Below, piece after piece: positions 15,818 to 25,296 of a stretch of DNA of 33,227 nucleotides; the stretch's first letter is position 1; the number at the start of each line of letters is the position of its first letter. Under the pieces are notes generated by a model that saw only the letters and a program-made list of their open reading frames with translations, did no database searches and was not told where the DNA came from. The stretch covers positions 1 through 33,227 of the forward strand of contig JAHDCP010000024.1 of assembly GCA_020629775.1 (NCBI GenBank), given 5' to 3'. Both the position numbers and the translations under genes were made by a program. Origin of the DNA: Planktomarina sp. (GTDB lineage: Bacteria > Pseudomonadota > Alphaproteobacteria > Rhodobacterales > Rhodobacteraceae).

Positions 15818-17179
15818 CTAACCACCGACGAGAGTCTGCGGCAAGAACAGCGCGATTTGCGGAAAGATAATGAGAAGGACCAGCATGAACGCCATTGCGA
15901 ACCAAAAAGGCCAGATCCCCCTAAATATGCGGCTCATTGGGACATCCGGTGCGATGGATTTAACGATAAAAACGTTAATGCCCACAGGCGGGCTTATCAT
16001 GCCCATCTCCAGAACAATGACCACGATAATACCGAACCAGATAAGATCCCAGTTCAAACCGATTGCGATTGGTATCACCACTGGAATGGTGAGTACCAAC
16101 ATTGCCATACTTTCCAGGAACATTCCCAAGAAAATGTATGCGCAAATTATCACAAGCAGAATACCCACATCACCTACCGGCAATGACGTCAGCAGTGTTA
16201 CCAGTTGGGCAGGAACTTCTGTCAACGACATGAATGGAATGAACACAAACGCGCCGATAATGATGAGAAATACCGTCGCTGTGGCGCTCATGGTTTGCAG
16301 GACAACGGCTTTAGTGGCCTGCCAATTCAAAGATCGTCTGGCAGCAGCAACAACAAACGTCAAAAACGCGCCAACAGAGGATGCTTCAACGGGTGTGAAG
16401 AACCCTGTGTACATGCCCCCAATGGTGGCAAGCACCACGCCCAAGATTGGCGCTGCACGCCACAAGGATTGCAGTCGATCTGCGCGATTGGACCGTTCAG
16501 CAGCCGGCCCTGCCTCAGGCTTACGCCAGACGACGAAATAAATCGCACCAATGAAAAGTAGGGTTAAGATAATGCCCGGAAAAACCCCAGCCATGAACAA
16601 TCGGCCAATCGATTGTTCGGTCAAGATGGCATAGATGATCATACCACCTGAAGGCGGGATCAAAAATCCAAGCGTGCCCCCAGCGGCAACAGATCCGGTC
16701 GCCAAACTGTCAGCGTATTTGTACCGCTTCATTTCCGGCAGGGCGACACGCCCCATGGTTACAGCAGAAGCCAATGAAGATCCGGACAGCGCGGCGAAGC
16801 CAGCGCAGGCTGCGATAGTAGCGGATGCCAACCCGCCGCGCAGGTGGCCCATCCAACGGTTGGCCGCCGTGAACAAATCATTCGACATGCCCGAAACACC
16901 CGCCAAGTTGCCCATCAAAACGAACATCGGAATGACCAATAAGTTAAAATTCGACGCTGCCTCGAATGTTTCACCGGCCAGATTTGAATAAGCGATCTTC
17001 CAACCGCGCGCCCAGGCTTGATCCGACGACATTCCCACCATGATAAATTTGTTGGCATTGGCGATCACTGTGCCAACGAAACCCACAGCAAGCATCGAAA
17101 GCGCAACGGGCATCCGCAAGGCCAAAAGCGTGAACAAGGCACCAAGACCGATGACTCCTAATAGCGTCATGCTAATCAT
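15818..17179 (-). CDS. dctM: TRAP transporter large permease subunit DctM
   Basis: This 453-residue polytopic membrane protein is the ion-driven translocation channel of a TRAP transporter. More than ten hydrophobic segments are visible, with family patterns such as GFAALSGSSLASAVTMGRVALPEM, GTLGFLIPPSGGMIIYAILTEQSIG and ISPPVGINVFIVKSI. It overlaps dctQ by 4 bases (translational coupling) and stops 19 bases before the aldehyde dehydrogenase. It is the only DctM in the window and probably serves both DctP copies. Confidence 0.95.
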   Translation of the reverse strand: MISMTLLGVIGLGALFTLLALRMPVALSMLAVGFVGTVIANANKFIMVGMSSDQAWARGWKIAYSNLAGETFEAASNFNLLVIPMFVLMGNLAGVSGMSNDLFTAANRWMGHLRGGLASATIAACAGFAALSGSSLASAVTMGRVALPEMKRYKYADSLATGSVAAGGTLGFLIPPSGGMIIYAILTEQSIGRLFMAGVFPGIILTLLFIGAIYFVVWRKPEAGPAAERSNRADRLQSLWRAAPILGVVLATIGGMYTGFFTPVEASSVGAFLTFVVAAARRSLNWQATKAVVLQTMSATATVFLIIIGAFVFIPFMSLTEVPAQLVTLLTSLPVGDVGILLVIICAYIFLGMFLESMAMLVLTIPVVIPIAIGLNWDLIWFGIIVVIVLEMGMISPPVGINVFIVKSIAPDVPMSRIFRGIWPFWFAMAFMLVLLIIFPQIALFLPQTLVGG

Positions 17180-17715
17180 AATGGGCCCCCTTTAATTTTC
17201 AGTATTGGAACCTTGCGACCGCAAAAAATTTGCCAAACCTCGATGACCAGAACAAGCGCGTAAATCGCCATGGCAACCGCCAATAAATAGTAAAATGGTT
17301 CATAGGATATGAGGAGTTGTTGGGTTGTTTCCCCAAACTTCACGGCGGTTTGCCCAGCGTGCCAAAGACGCCAAGTCATAACCAACAACATTACGGCGCA
17401 CATGCATTTCACAAGGATCGCAGACCATTTTGCAAAGCTTGCGGACATCCAGGGTTCTGCCACTTCGATTTCGATGTGGGCGCCAGACCGCGCACCCCAT
17501 GGGACCGAAAGTGCGACGATAACCACCAAAAGAAGGATCAAGATATCTTCAGCGCCCGTAATGGGCGAATTCATGGCTTTGCGCATGATCAAGACATTCC
17601 ATACAGAAAACCCCGTCATGAACGCCAATGTGGCCCCACCCAAAGCCAAGGAAACCCAGGTAAGAGAGGTGTCTAGAACCCTCAGGATCTTTGGCATGTT
17701 TTGATCATCGATCAT
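17176..17715 (-). CDS. dctQ: TRAP transporter small permease subunit DctQ
   Basis: This protein of about 179 residues has four predicted membrane helices (around VSLALGGATLAFMTGFSVW, ILILLLVVIVALSVPW, ILVKCMCAVMLLVMTW and YLLAVAMAIYALVLVIEVW) and the small-subunit pattern VPWGARSGAHIEIEV. It forms a complex with DctM. The ORF track gives 17721; the second ATG at 17715 is preferred because it is seven bases from AGGA, whereas the first is too close. Confidence 0.92.
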   Translation of the reverse strand: MIDDQNMPKILRVLDTSLTWVSLALGGATLAFMTGFSVWNVLIMRKAMNSPITGAEDILILLLVVIVALSVPWGARSGAHIEIEVAEPWMSASFAKWSAILVKCMCAVMLLVMTWRLWHAGQTAVKFGETTQQLLISYEPFYYLLAVAMAIYALVLVIEVWQIFCGRKVPILKIKGGPL

Positions 17716-17734
17716 GTGCATTTCCTTTAGAAGT

Positions 17735-18496
17735 TCAAACTTCAGAAAAGTCAGGACACCACTTCAGAACGCCCTCTTGAAAACTTGGCTTGGCACGAAA
17801 ATCTTCCGCCCAGCGTACGATGTTGGGATAGGGGTCAAATGAGTATCCGCACCCCACCAAGACAAAATGAACAGGGATCCAAGAAATATCTGCAAGGGTA
17901 TATTTGTCACCCATGATCCATTGATTTCCGGCCAGCGCTTTTTCCAATTTGCCAAAACACTCCGCCAAAATCGCTTCTGATTTTGCCAAATCATCATCCG
18001 TGAACTGATTTACACCCTTGTGCTTTTCGTGAAATTCTTTCAGCTCATCATTCGTCTGAAGTGCGGCATATTTGGCTTCTTCTTCCGCCGATTTCTTGAT
18101 CTTATTTGCCATCTTCGTTGCGTAAACATATGGCTTGATGGCGGGAACATGGATGGATCCAGCAAGGCGAAGCCACTCCATCATTTCCGCATTTTTTGAA
18201 GCGCGCAGCGAAGGTTCAGGATAGGTCTCATCCAGATAATCGATGATTTCATTGGATTCGATGTGAACCACGCCATTATCAACAAGCGTCGGTACCAGAC
18301 CATTGGGGTTAATCCCAAAATATTCGTCGGTGATATTCTCTTTTTTCTTCAGGTCGATATGGTGGCTTGTCCAATCCAACCCTTTTTCGATCAACGTCAT
18401 GCGCACCCGCATAGAACAGTTCGAAATTGCCCCATGATAAAGGTGCAACCCTTGCAGGGATTCTACAGATTTGTTTGTCGGGATCACAACAGCCAT
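17735..18496 (-). CDS. Glutathione S-transferase family protein (GST-2)
   Basis: This 253-residue GST-fold protein has a thioredoxin-like domain (LHLYHGAISNCSMRVRMTLIEKG; cis-Pro GLVPTLVDNG; glutathione motif ESNEIIDYLDETYPEP) and a helical C-terminal domain (NQWIMGDKYTLADISWIPV). The segment LYHGAISNCSMRVR places a Ser/Cys pair where the catalytic residue of GSTs normally lies, so it could be a Cys-type (lyase/thioltransferase) or Ser-type enzyme. The start is taken at ATG 18496, preceded by GGAG; the track start at 18541 lacks a ribosome site. It differs clearly from GST-1, so the two are not a recent duplication and probably catalyse different steps. Confidence 0.86.
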   Translation of the reverse strand: MAVVIPTNKSVESLQGLHLYHGAISNCSMRVRMTLIEKGLDWTSHHIDLKKKENITDEYFGINPNGLVPTLVDNGVVHIESNEIIDYLDETYPEPSLRASKNAEMMEWLRLAGSIHVPAIKPYVYATKMANKIKKSAEEEAKYAALQTNDELKEFHEKHKGVNQFTDDDLAKSEAILAECFGKLEKALAGNQWIMGDKYTLADISWIPVHFVLVGCGYSFDPYPNIVRWAEDFRAKPSFQEGVLKWCPDFSEV

Positions 18497-18574
18497 TGGC
18501 GCAGCTCCACTTTGGTGTGAGCAGATGCCCCCCAAACACATTTTCGGGTGGGTATCTGGATTATTTTTGGGTTG

Positions 18575-19582
18575 TTAGTCATTCAAAGCGTTGTAAATCG
18601 CGCGCGCATTCTTGATGCCGCGTTGTTCATAATCCGCAAAAATGGCATCCAATCCGTTTGAAACGGCGCCGTCCATTTTGGCCCGTTCTTCATCTGAAAC
18701 GACGATCCATTCATACCCTTTGTCAGCTGTCGCCAACATGTCTTTAGACCGTTCGTCTGCGCCATCAAAGGACTTCGCCAATTGAAGAGACATTGGCAGG
18801 CCAGACACTTCATCAATAATCGCACGGTGTTCATCTGACAGACCCATGTACCGTTCTTTGTTCATCGCGACAAAAGTTACCGCAAAGCTTACGGGCACAT
18901 TTTCAACAACATGAGTGGCAACATCCCAAAAGTTCCAGGGCGGCGTCAAATTATTGTAAGATGCTGTGGTGACATCGATGGTTCCTGTGCTCAGACCTGT
19001 ATACATTTCACTGACAGGCATTTGGACAGGCACGGCACCAAGGGCCTGAACGATCGGCGCTGTCATGGCAGCATATGGCACCAGTTTTGCACCCTTCATG
19101 CCATCAAGTGTTGAAACGTCACGCGTCCCCACCAACAAGCTACCAGCAACAGTCCCCACAGCGAGAACCTTCACGTCCGAAAACTCATCAGAGAAGTGTT
19201 CGTCAAAGTTTTCCCATATACGGCGCGTGGATTCGTCTGCTGTGTTCGACGCCCCTGGCAAAATCGCCAACATCGTCTTTGGAAAAATCGCGGGCGTATA
19301 AGCGGCGACACCAAACGTAATGTCCCCAACCCCTTCAACCGCACGCTTGTATTGCTGAACTGGCCCCGCGCCCAGTTGACCCGCAGGATATAACTTCATG
19401 GTCAGCGATCCATTGGATCTTTTGGAGATTTCATCGCCAAACCACTTGAACATGCCAGTGTTCGTATGATGTTGCGGAGGCACAAACGTTGCCACGCTCA
19501 ATTCTTCTGCCACCACCGAATGCGATGAAAAACCAATTGCACTTGTGAATGCCATTACAACGCCAAATCGTCTGAAATCCAA
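18575..19582 (-). CDS. TRAP transporter solute-binding protein, DctP family (copy 2)
   Basis: This is a periplasmic TRAP binding protein, strikingly similar to copy 1 along its whole length (for example LYPAGQLGAGPVQQYKR, AAYTP-IFPKTMLAILPG, MPVSEMYTGLSTGTIDV). The track starts at 19609, but a strong GGAGGAG lies inside that region, seven bases before a TTG at 19582. Starting there gives a clean signal peptide (DFRRFGVVMAFTSAIGFSSHSVVA-EE), so TTG 19582 is preferred. It is the first gene of the minus-strand operon that continues with GST-2 and dctQM. Two GGGATCCC-type operators lie upstream, at spacings similar to those of copy 1. Confidence 0.9.
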   Translation of the reverse strand: MDFRRFGVVMAFTSAIGFSSHSVVAEELSVATFVPPQHHTNTGMFKWFGDEISKRSNGSLTMKLYPAGQLGAGPVQQYKRAVEGVGDITFGVAAYTPAIFPKTMLAILPGASNTADESTRRIWENFDEHFSDEFSDVKVLAVGTVAGSLLVGTRDVSTLDGMKGAKLVPYAAMTAPIVQALGAVPVQMPVSEMYTGLSTGTIDVTTASYNNLTPPWNFWDVATHVVENVPVSFAVTFVAMNKERYMGLSDEHRAIIDEVSGLPMSLQLAKSFDGADERSKDMLATADKGYEWIVVSDEERAKMDGAVSNGLDAIFADYEQRGIKNARAIYNALND

Positions 19583-19620
19583 ACCAATTCTCCTCCAGTT
19601 TTGCCACATCTACAGGATCT

Positions 19621-19632
19621 TTAGGATCCCAA
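19621..19632. promoter_or_regulatory. GGGATCCC palindromic operator, dctP2 proximal (imperfect)
   Basis: TTAGGATCCCAA has one mismatch in the core (A for the first G) but good TT/AA flanks. It sits 38 bases upstream of the dctP2 TTG start, matching the position of the proximal operator at dctP1. Confidence 0.6.
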
Positions 19633-19682
19633 ATCTGGGAAAAGACCCCGTTGGGCCGCCATATTTGTAATTGCTTGCACAA

Positions 19683-19694
19683 ACGGGATCCCAT
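19683..19694. promoter_or_regulatory. GGGATCCC palindromic operator, dctP2/gntR intergenic
   Basis: ACGGGATCCCAT holds the perfect 8-base core. Its centre is 62 bases from the previous copy. It lies 47 bases from the gntR start, so it could serve both dctP2 control and autoregulation of gntR. Confidence 0.68.
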
Positions 19695-19741
19695 TTCAAG
19701 TCTCGCGTTGCAAAGCATTTCGACGGCTTGACTTTGTTATC

Positions 19742-20533
19742 GTGTGCACACCCTATGGCCTTATGGAATCCATAGACACTGAACTCGCTGCCAAAATTCG
19801 AAACGATATCCTCGTCGGAAACTACGACGGTGGTGAGCGCTTATCCGAAGCCCAACTTTGCGAAACGCACAACGTATCACGCACCCCTGTTCGCCTGGCA
19901 CTTCGGCTGCTTGAGCGCGAAGGCGTTATTCGAAGGGGCGAAGGTCGCGGCTATTTGGTGCAAAGCCCTTCTGTTGAAGACATTCGACAAGCTGTCGAAG
20001 TGCGTGGCCATTTGGAAAGCCTTGCGGCACGGCTGATGGCGCAAAACCCAAGTAGATTTGACCATTTGAACAACCTGAAGCAAGCGATTGAACAAATTGA
20101 AAGTGCAATTTCAGAGTTAACAAAGCTGGGCCGGCTTGATGACGGAATCACCCGCCAAGCCCAAGCCGCCAATGAGACGTTCCATTCGACTATCTTGCAA
20201 GCATGTGGCAACGACTATGTCGGCTACACCTGCGAACAGATCAGCCACCTTCCGATGTTGGCCGTCGGATCCATGGTTTTTGACCGCAGCGTCGGAGACA
20301 CCCCTGATCATTTCGAACGCGGTATGTTCCGGCTACGTATGGGCAACGCCCAACACCGTGTGATTTGCGACGCGATCGAAAAAGGAGATCCCGTTCGGGC
20401 TGAAGGTATGATGCGCGAACATTCCCACACCATGGTGGAATATATTCAGACTTTTGAAAAACAAAATGAAAGCCTGACTGTTGCAGACTTGATTGCCTAT
20501 TCCACGGGCCACAACGAGAAAAAATTGCCCTAA
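19742..20533 (+). CDS. GntR family transcriptional regulator, FCD (VanR/FadR-type) subfamily
   Basis: This is a repressor-type regulator. The N-terminal winged helix-turn-helix is at about residues 10-75 (RLSEAQLCETHNVSRTPVRLALRLLEREGVI), and the C-terminal helical FCD ligand-binding domain has metal-site-like residues (NETFHSTILQACGN, RVICDAIEKGDPVRAEGMMREH). The track starts at GTG 19742; an internal ATG at 19763 is equally possible, as neither has a clear ribosome site. It lies divergently between dctP2 and the metallo-hydrolase gene, with palindromic GGGATCCC copies on both sides. From memory, Caulobacter VanR, a member of the same group, binds a similar ATTGGATCCAAT palindrome. The inducer is probably the imported substrate or a breakdown product. 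Confidence 0.9.
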   Translation: MCTPYGLMESIDTELAAKIRNDILVGNYDGGERLSEAQLCETHNVSRTPVRLALRLLEREGVIRRGEGRGYLVQSPSVEDIRQAVEVRGHLESLAARLMAQNPSRFDHLNNLKQAIEQIESAISELTKLGRLDDGITRQAQAANETFHSTILQACGNDYVGYTCEQISHLPMLAVGSMVFDRSVGDTPDHFERGMFRLRMGNAQHRVICDAIEKGDPVRAEGMMREHSHTMVEYIQTFEKQNESLTVADLIAYSTGHNEKKLP

Positions 20534-20562
20534 CCAACCGACCTCCGGCTGCACAGCGCTCC

Positions 20563-20574
20563 ATGGGATCCCAA
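20563..20574. promoter_or_regulatory. GGGATCCC palindromic operator, metallo-hydrolase distal
   Basis: ATGGGATCCCAA contains the TGGGATCCCA core. It lies 30 bases after the gntR stop and 108 bases before the metallo-hydrolase start. Confidence 0.7.
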
Positions 20575-20623
20575 ATCAGCGTTTCTCCGAATTTATTTCT
20601 TGTTTCATCCAATTACGTTGATT

Positions 20624-20635
20624 GTGGGATCCCAA
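20624..20635. promoter_or_regulatory. GGGATCCC palindromic operator, metallo-hydrolase proximal
   Basis: GTGGGATCCCAA contains the TGGGATCCCA core, centre 61 bases from the previous copy and 47 bases before the metallo-hydrolase ATG. The repeated arrangement of one site near -40 and one 60-75 bases further out is the same as at both dctP genes. Confidence 0.72.
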
Positions 20636-20681
20636 ATAGCTAAGCTTTGAACACCCTTGAAAATCCTGAGGAACGACGCTG

Positions 20682-21968
20682 ATGCATCCGGAACTGAAAG
20701 CCCACCCCGATTATTTCAAAAAAGAAATCGTCCAGCTTAGCGACAATGTTTATCAGGCTTTTGGTTTTGCGGCTTCGAACGTTTACATGATTGTTGGCGA
20801 TAGTGGCGCCATTATTGTGGACACATCTGAAACCACCGCTGCTGCTTCAAATATATTGGCAGAATTTCGCAAAATCACAGATTTACCCATCCACACGATC
20901 ATCTTAACGCATTCCCATCGAGATCACGTCTCTGGGGCGAGCGTCTTCGCAGAAGGTGGAACCCCAGACATCCTGGCCAGCACCAAACATTCAGACGATT
21001 CGCTTTTTGTGGCCTCAGAACACCCCTTGCCCGTAAAGGCCATGCAGGCGCGCACGAAGCGCCAGTTCGGTATTGGCTTATCTTATCCGGATGAAATCAT
21101 CGGTATCGGCGTTGGCCCCGGATCGCGGCCCTTACAAGGCATGGGGGCAGGATCACTTACGCCAACACGTTTCATCGGAGACGAAGGTGAAAACCTGACC
21201 ATCTGCGGCGTGGATTTGGAATTGTCTATGGCACCGGGTGAAACACCCGACCACATGATCGTGTGGATCCCGTCCGCAAAGGTGTTGATCAGCGGAGATA
21301 ACTTTTACCGGTCCTTCCCTAACCTATACGCCATTCGCGGCACAGCTTACCGGGATTTTGATACCTGGGCAGACACAATGGATACCCTCATAGCGTTCAA
21401 CGCCGAAGTTTTGGGGCCAGGGCACACAAAAGCTGTTTTCGGAAAGCAGCAGATCCGAGGCGTTCTTACAGATTACCGTGATGCCATCCGCCATGTGGTG
21501 GATGAGACCCGCAATGGCATGGACGCCGGCATGACAATCGATGAACTCGCCCACCATGTGAAACTGCCACCCCATCTGGCGGAAAAGCCTCATCTTCGAG
21601 AATACTATGGAAGGGTGGATTTCTCTGTTCGCGCCTATTTTGTTGGGACGATGGGCTGGTTTGACGGAAACCCAACAACTTTGGGCAGTTTGTCACCGCA
21701 AGAAGAAGCTGAGCGGATTATACGACTGGCCGGTGGTGCAGACAAAATTTTGCAAGAAATTCAGAAATCCCATGCAGACGGTGAATACCAATGGGCCCTT
21801 GAATTGGTGGATCGGTTGTTGGCTGCGTGTGAACACATGGACGTGGCCCGCGACCTTAAGGCCAAGCTTTTACGGGCCCATGCCGTAAGCCAGATCAATT
21901 GCCCCACGCGCCATTATTATATTCAGTGTGCAAAAGAATTGGAAAATTCAGCTGGGTCCAGCGCATAG
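20682..21968 (+). CDS. Metallo-β-lactamase-fold hydrolase, alkylsulfatase (SdsA/BDS1)-like, short form
   Basis: This 428-residue protein has an N-terminal metallo-β-lactamase domain, with the zinc-binding THSHRDHVSGA near residue 86, GETPDH near 187 and ISGDN near 204. It is followed by the helical dimerisation domain of alkylsulfatases (LPPHLAEKP, REYYGRVDFSVRAYF, MGWFDGNPTTL). The usual family length is about 600-650 residues with a C-terminal SCP2-like domain; that domain is absent here, and the protein ends soon after RHYYIQCAKEL. No signal peptide is visible, so it is probably cytoplasmic. It starts at ATG 20682 after TGAGGAACGACGC. Sulfate-ester hydrolysis is the family activity; whether this short form does the same is unknown. 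It is preceded by two GGGATCCC operators and followed by an aldo-keto reductase. Confidence 0.87.
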   Translation: MHPELKAHPDYFKKEIVQLSDNVYQAFGFAASNVYMIVGDSGAIIVDTSETTAAASNILAEFRKITDLPIHTIILTHSHRDHVSGASVFAEGGTPDILASTKHSDDSLFVASEHPLPVKAMQARTKRQFGIGLSYPDEIIGIGVGPGSRPLQGMGAGSLTPTRFIGDEGENLTICGVDLELSMAPGETPDHMIVWIPSAKVLISGDNFYRSFPNLYAIRGTAYRDFDTWADTMDTLIAFNAEVLGPGHTKAVFGKQQIRGVLTDYRDAIRHVVDETRNGMDAGMTIDELAHHVKLPPHLAEKPHLREYYGRVDFSVRAYFVGTMGWFDGNPTTLGSLSPQEEAERIIRLAGGADKILQEIQKSHADGEYQWALELVDRLLAACEHMDVARDLKAKLLRAHAVSQINCPTRHYYIQCAKELENSAGSSA

Positions 21969-22034
21969 CCGCAGTGTTATTGTCAGTGGAACATTGATAA
22001 AAACAAAGCACCTCAATTTTTCCGGAGCAAACGA

Positions 22035-23024
22035 ATGAAGATGCGTAAACTTGGCCAACATGGGCCAAATGTCAGCGTAATTGGTTACGGGGCCATGTCG
22101 TTCACGAACTTTTATGGCCCTGCGACAGTTGAAGGCTCATGCCGGATTTTGGATGCATGCCTTGATATGGGCATTACCCATATCGACACCGCAGATGCAT
22201 ATGGTTTGGGTCATTCAGAAACAGTGATCGGGGATTGGCTGAAAGCCCGCAAAGGTGAAAACCCCTTCACCATTGCTAGTAAAGTTGGCATCACCAACGA
22301 CCCCAATCAACGCCTTAAGAACAACCCAGACCATCTGGAAAAATCGTTGGATGATAGTCTCTCACGCTTGGGCGTAGATGCCTTAGATTTGTACTACGTC
22401 CATCGCCGTGATGATCGCTTTGAAATAGAAGATGTCACCGAAACATTGGCGGGCTTTGTGAAAGCTGGGAAAATCAAAGCGTTCGGATTTTCTGAAATCG
22501 CACCTTCTTCATTGCGACGTGCCCATGCCGTGCATCCGGTGGCGGCTGTTCAATCTGAATATTCGCTGTCGACCCGGGCACCTGAATTGGGATTGCTTCA
22601 AACGTGTAAGGAATTGGGCGCAAGCATGGTTGCCTTTTCACCCGTTGGGCGTGGACTTTTGACCAATCGCCCGCACAGTCTGGGCGCCATTGCTGAAATG
22701 CCGTGGATGAAAACAAATCCACGTTTCAATGAACCGCATTACAGCCTCAATCTGGAATACAATGCGAAGTTTCAAAACCTGGCTGCTGATATGGGTATTG
22801 CCGCAGCAACCTTGGCCGTGGCTTGGCTGGTACATCAGGGGGAACATGTCCTTCCCATCCCTGGCACGCGCCACGTTCAGCATTTGGCAGAAGTCGCAGC
22901 GGGCGGATCTATGGATTTATCTGAAGAAGATCTGAACCGGATTGAAACAGTGCTGCCTGCTGGCTGGGCCCACGGGGACCGTTATTCTGTTGCCCAATGG
23001 GTGGGGCCAGAACGATATTGCTAA
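22035..23024 (+). CDS. Aldo-keto reductase
   Basis: This 329-residue TIM-barrel NADPH-dependent oxidoreductase has the catalytic tetrad recognisable as DTADAYG (Asp and Tyr), ASKVG (Lys) and YYVHR (His). It also has the C-terminal cofactor-binding stretch PIPGTRHVQHLAEVAAG. It resembles the AKR families that reduce aldehydes and quinone-like or sugar substrates. It begins 66 bases after the metallo-hydrolase stop, with GGAGCAAACG as ribosome site, and probably shares that promoter. It could reduce the aldehyde or ketone released from the substrate, or detoxify aldehydes; the specific substrate cannot be inferred. Confidence 0.9.
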   Translation: MKMRKLGQHGPNVSVIGYGAMSFTNFYGPATVEGSCRILDACLDMGITHIDTADAYGLGHSETVIGDWLKARKGENPFTIASKVGITNDPNQRLKNNPDHLEKSLDDSLSRLGVDALDLYYVHRRDDRFEIEDVTETLAGFVKAGKIKAFGFSEIAPSSLRRAHAVHPVAAVQSEYSLSTRAPELGLLQTCKELGASMVAFSPVGRGLLTNRPHSLGAIAEMPWMKTNPRFNEPHYSLNLEYNAKFQNLAADMGIAAATLAVAWLVHQGEHVLPIPGTRHVQHLAEVAAGGSMDLSEEDLNRIETVLPAGWAHGDRYSVAQWVGPERYC

Positions 23025-23033
23025 AATGAAGAT

Positions 23034-23058
23034 GGGGCAGGCCTTTCTGGCCCGCCCC
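23034..23058. terminator. Hairpin between convergent genes, probable bidirectional terminator
   Basis: GGGGCAGGCC and GGCCCGCCCC form a 10-pair stem with one mismatch around TTTCT. It lies 9 bases after both the aldo-keto reductase stop and, on the other strand, the ligC stop. The T-runs are poor, so its strength is uncertain. Confidence 0.6.
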
Positions 23059-23066
23059 TATCTGCG

Positions 23067-24010
23067 TCAGCTGAACGATTTTTCAATCCGGTCTAAAGTA
23101 CGCATAGCATCCAGAGTATCGTGAACCGAACCGTTTGGTTCCCGGCCTTCCTGAATGGCTGTTATGAACTCTCGATCAATCAATTCGATGCCATTGCTGG
23201 ACACCGCCACATCACTCAGATCAATCTGATTTTCCCGCCCGTCATAAAGATCATCATATCGCGCCAGATAAGTTCCATTATCGCAAATGTAACGGAAGAA
23301 CGTTCCCAAGGGGCCGTCATTGTTAAACGACAGGGACAACGTGCAGATTGCGCCAGATGGGGTTTTCATCCCGATGGACATGTCCATGGCAATGCCCAAA
23401 TCCGGGTGATGCGGCCCTTCAAGGCCAAAGCATTGGGAAGCCACTTCACCGGTTTGGTATTGAAACAAATCCACCGTATGACAGGCATGGTGCCACAACA
23501 GATGATCCGTCCAACTGCGCGGTTCGCCCTTTGCATTCATATTTGATCTGCGAAAGAAATAGGTCTGAACATCCATCTGCTGGACCTTCAGTTCCCCTGC
23601 ATCAATCTTGTTGCGAATCCATTGGTGTGACGGATTAAATCGGCGCACCTGACCGGCCATGGCCAAAACCCCTGTTTCCTTTTGAACCGCACAAATGCGT
23701 TCGCTGTCTTCCAATGAATCCGCCATGGGAATTTCAATCAACACTGGCTTTCCCGCCTTCATGCACGCGATCGCCTGTGCGGCGTGCATTTGGGTTGGCG
23801 TCGCCAAAATGACAGCATCCACATCGTCACGGGCCAAGCAGGCTTCAAGCGATGTGGATGCGAATCCAATATTACGTTCAGCCGCCAGGGCATCAATCTT
23901 TGTCTGCGTTGGGCCCATCACAGCAGTCACCGTCACTTCATCAATCGCGGACAACGCATCCAAGTGTTTGATCCCAAATGCACCATAGGCCCCTGCTACA
24001 CAAATTCGCA

Positions 24011-24011
<1 letters not shown>
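23067..24011 (-). CDS. ligC: 4-carboxy-2-hydroxymuconate-6-semialdehyde dehydrogenase
   Basis: LigC oxidises the hemiacetal of 4-carboxy-2-hydroxymuconate-6-semialdehyde to 2-pyrone-4,6-dicarboxylate with NAD(P). The 314-residue Gfo/Idh/MocA-type protein has a Rossmann start (CVAGAYGAFGIKHLDAL) and stretches I recognise from Sphingobium LigC: QVRRFNPSHQWI, GEPRSWTDHLLWHHACHTVDLF and FNNDGPLGTFFRYICDNGT. It overlaps ligB by one base (TAATG-like junction) and is the last gene of the minus-strand operon. Confidence 0.93.

Positions 24012-25288
<1,277 letters not shown>

Positions 25289-25296
<8 letters not shown>

Noticed and set aside
15870-16541. 223-residue plus-strand ORF opposite dctM
   Set aside because: It is complementary to a membrane-protein gene, a common source of spurious open frames.
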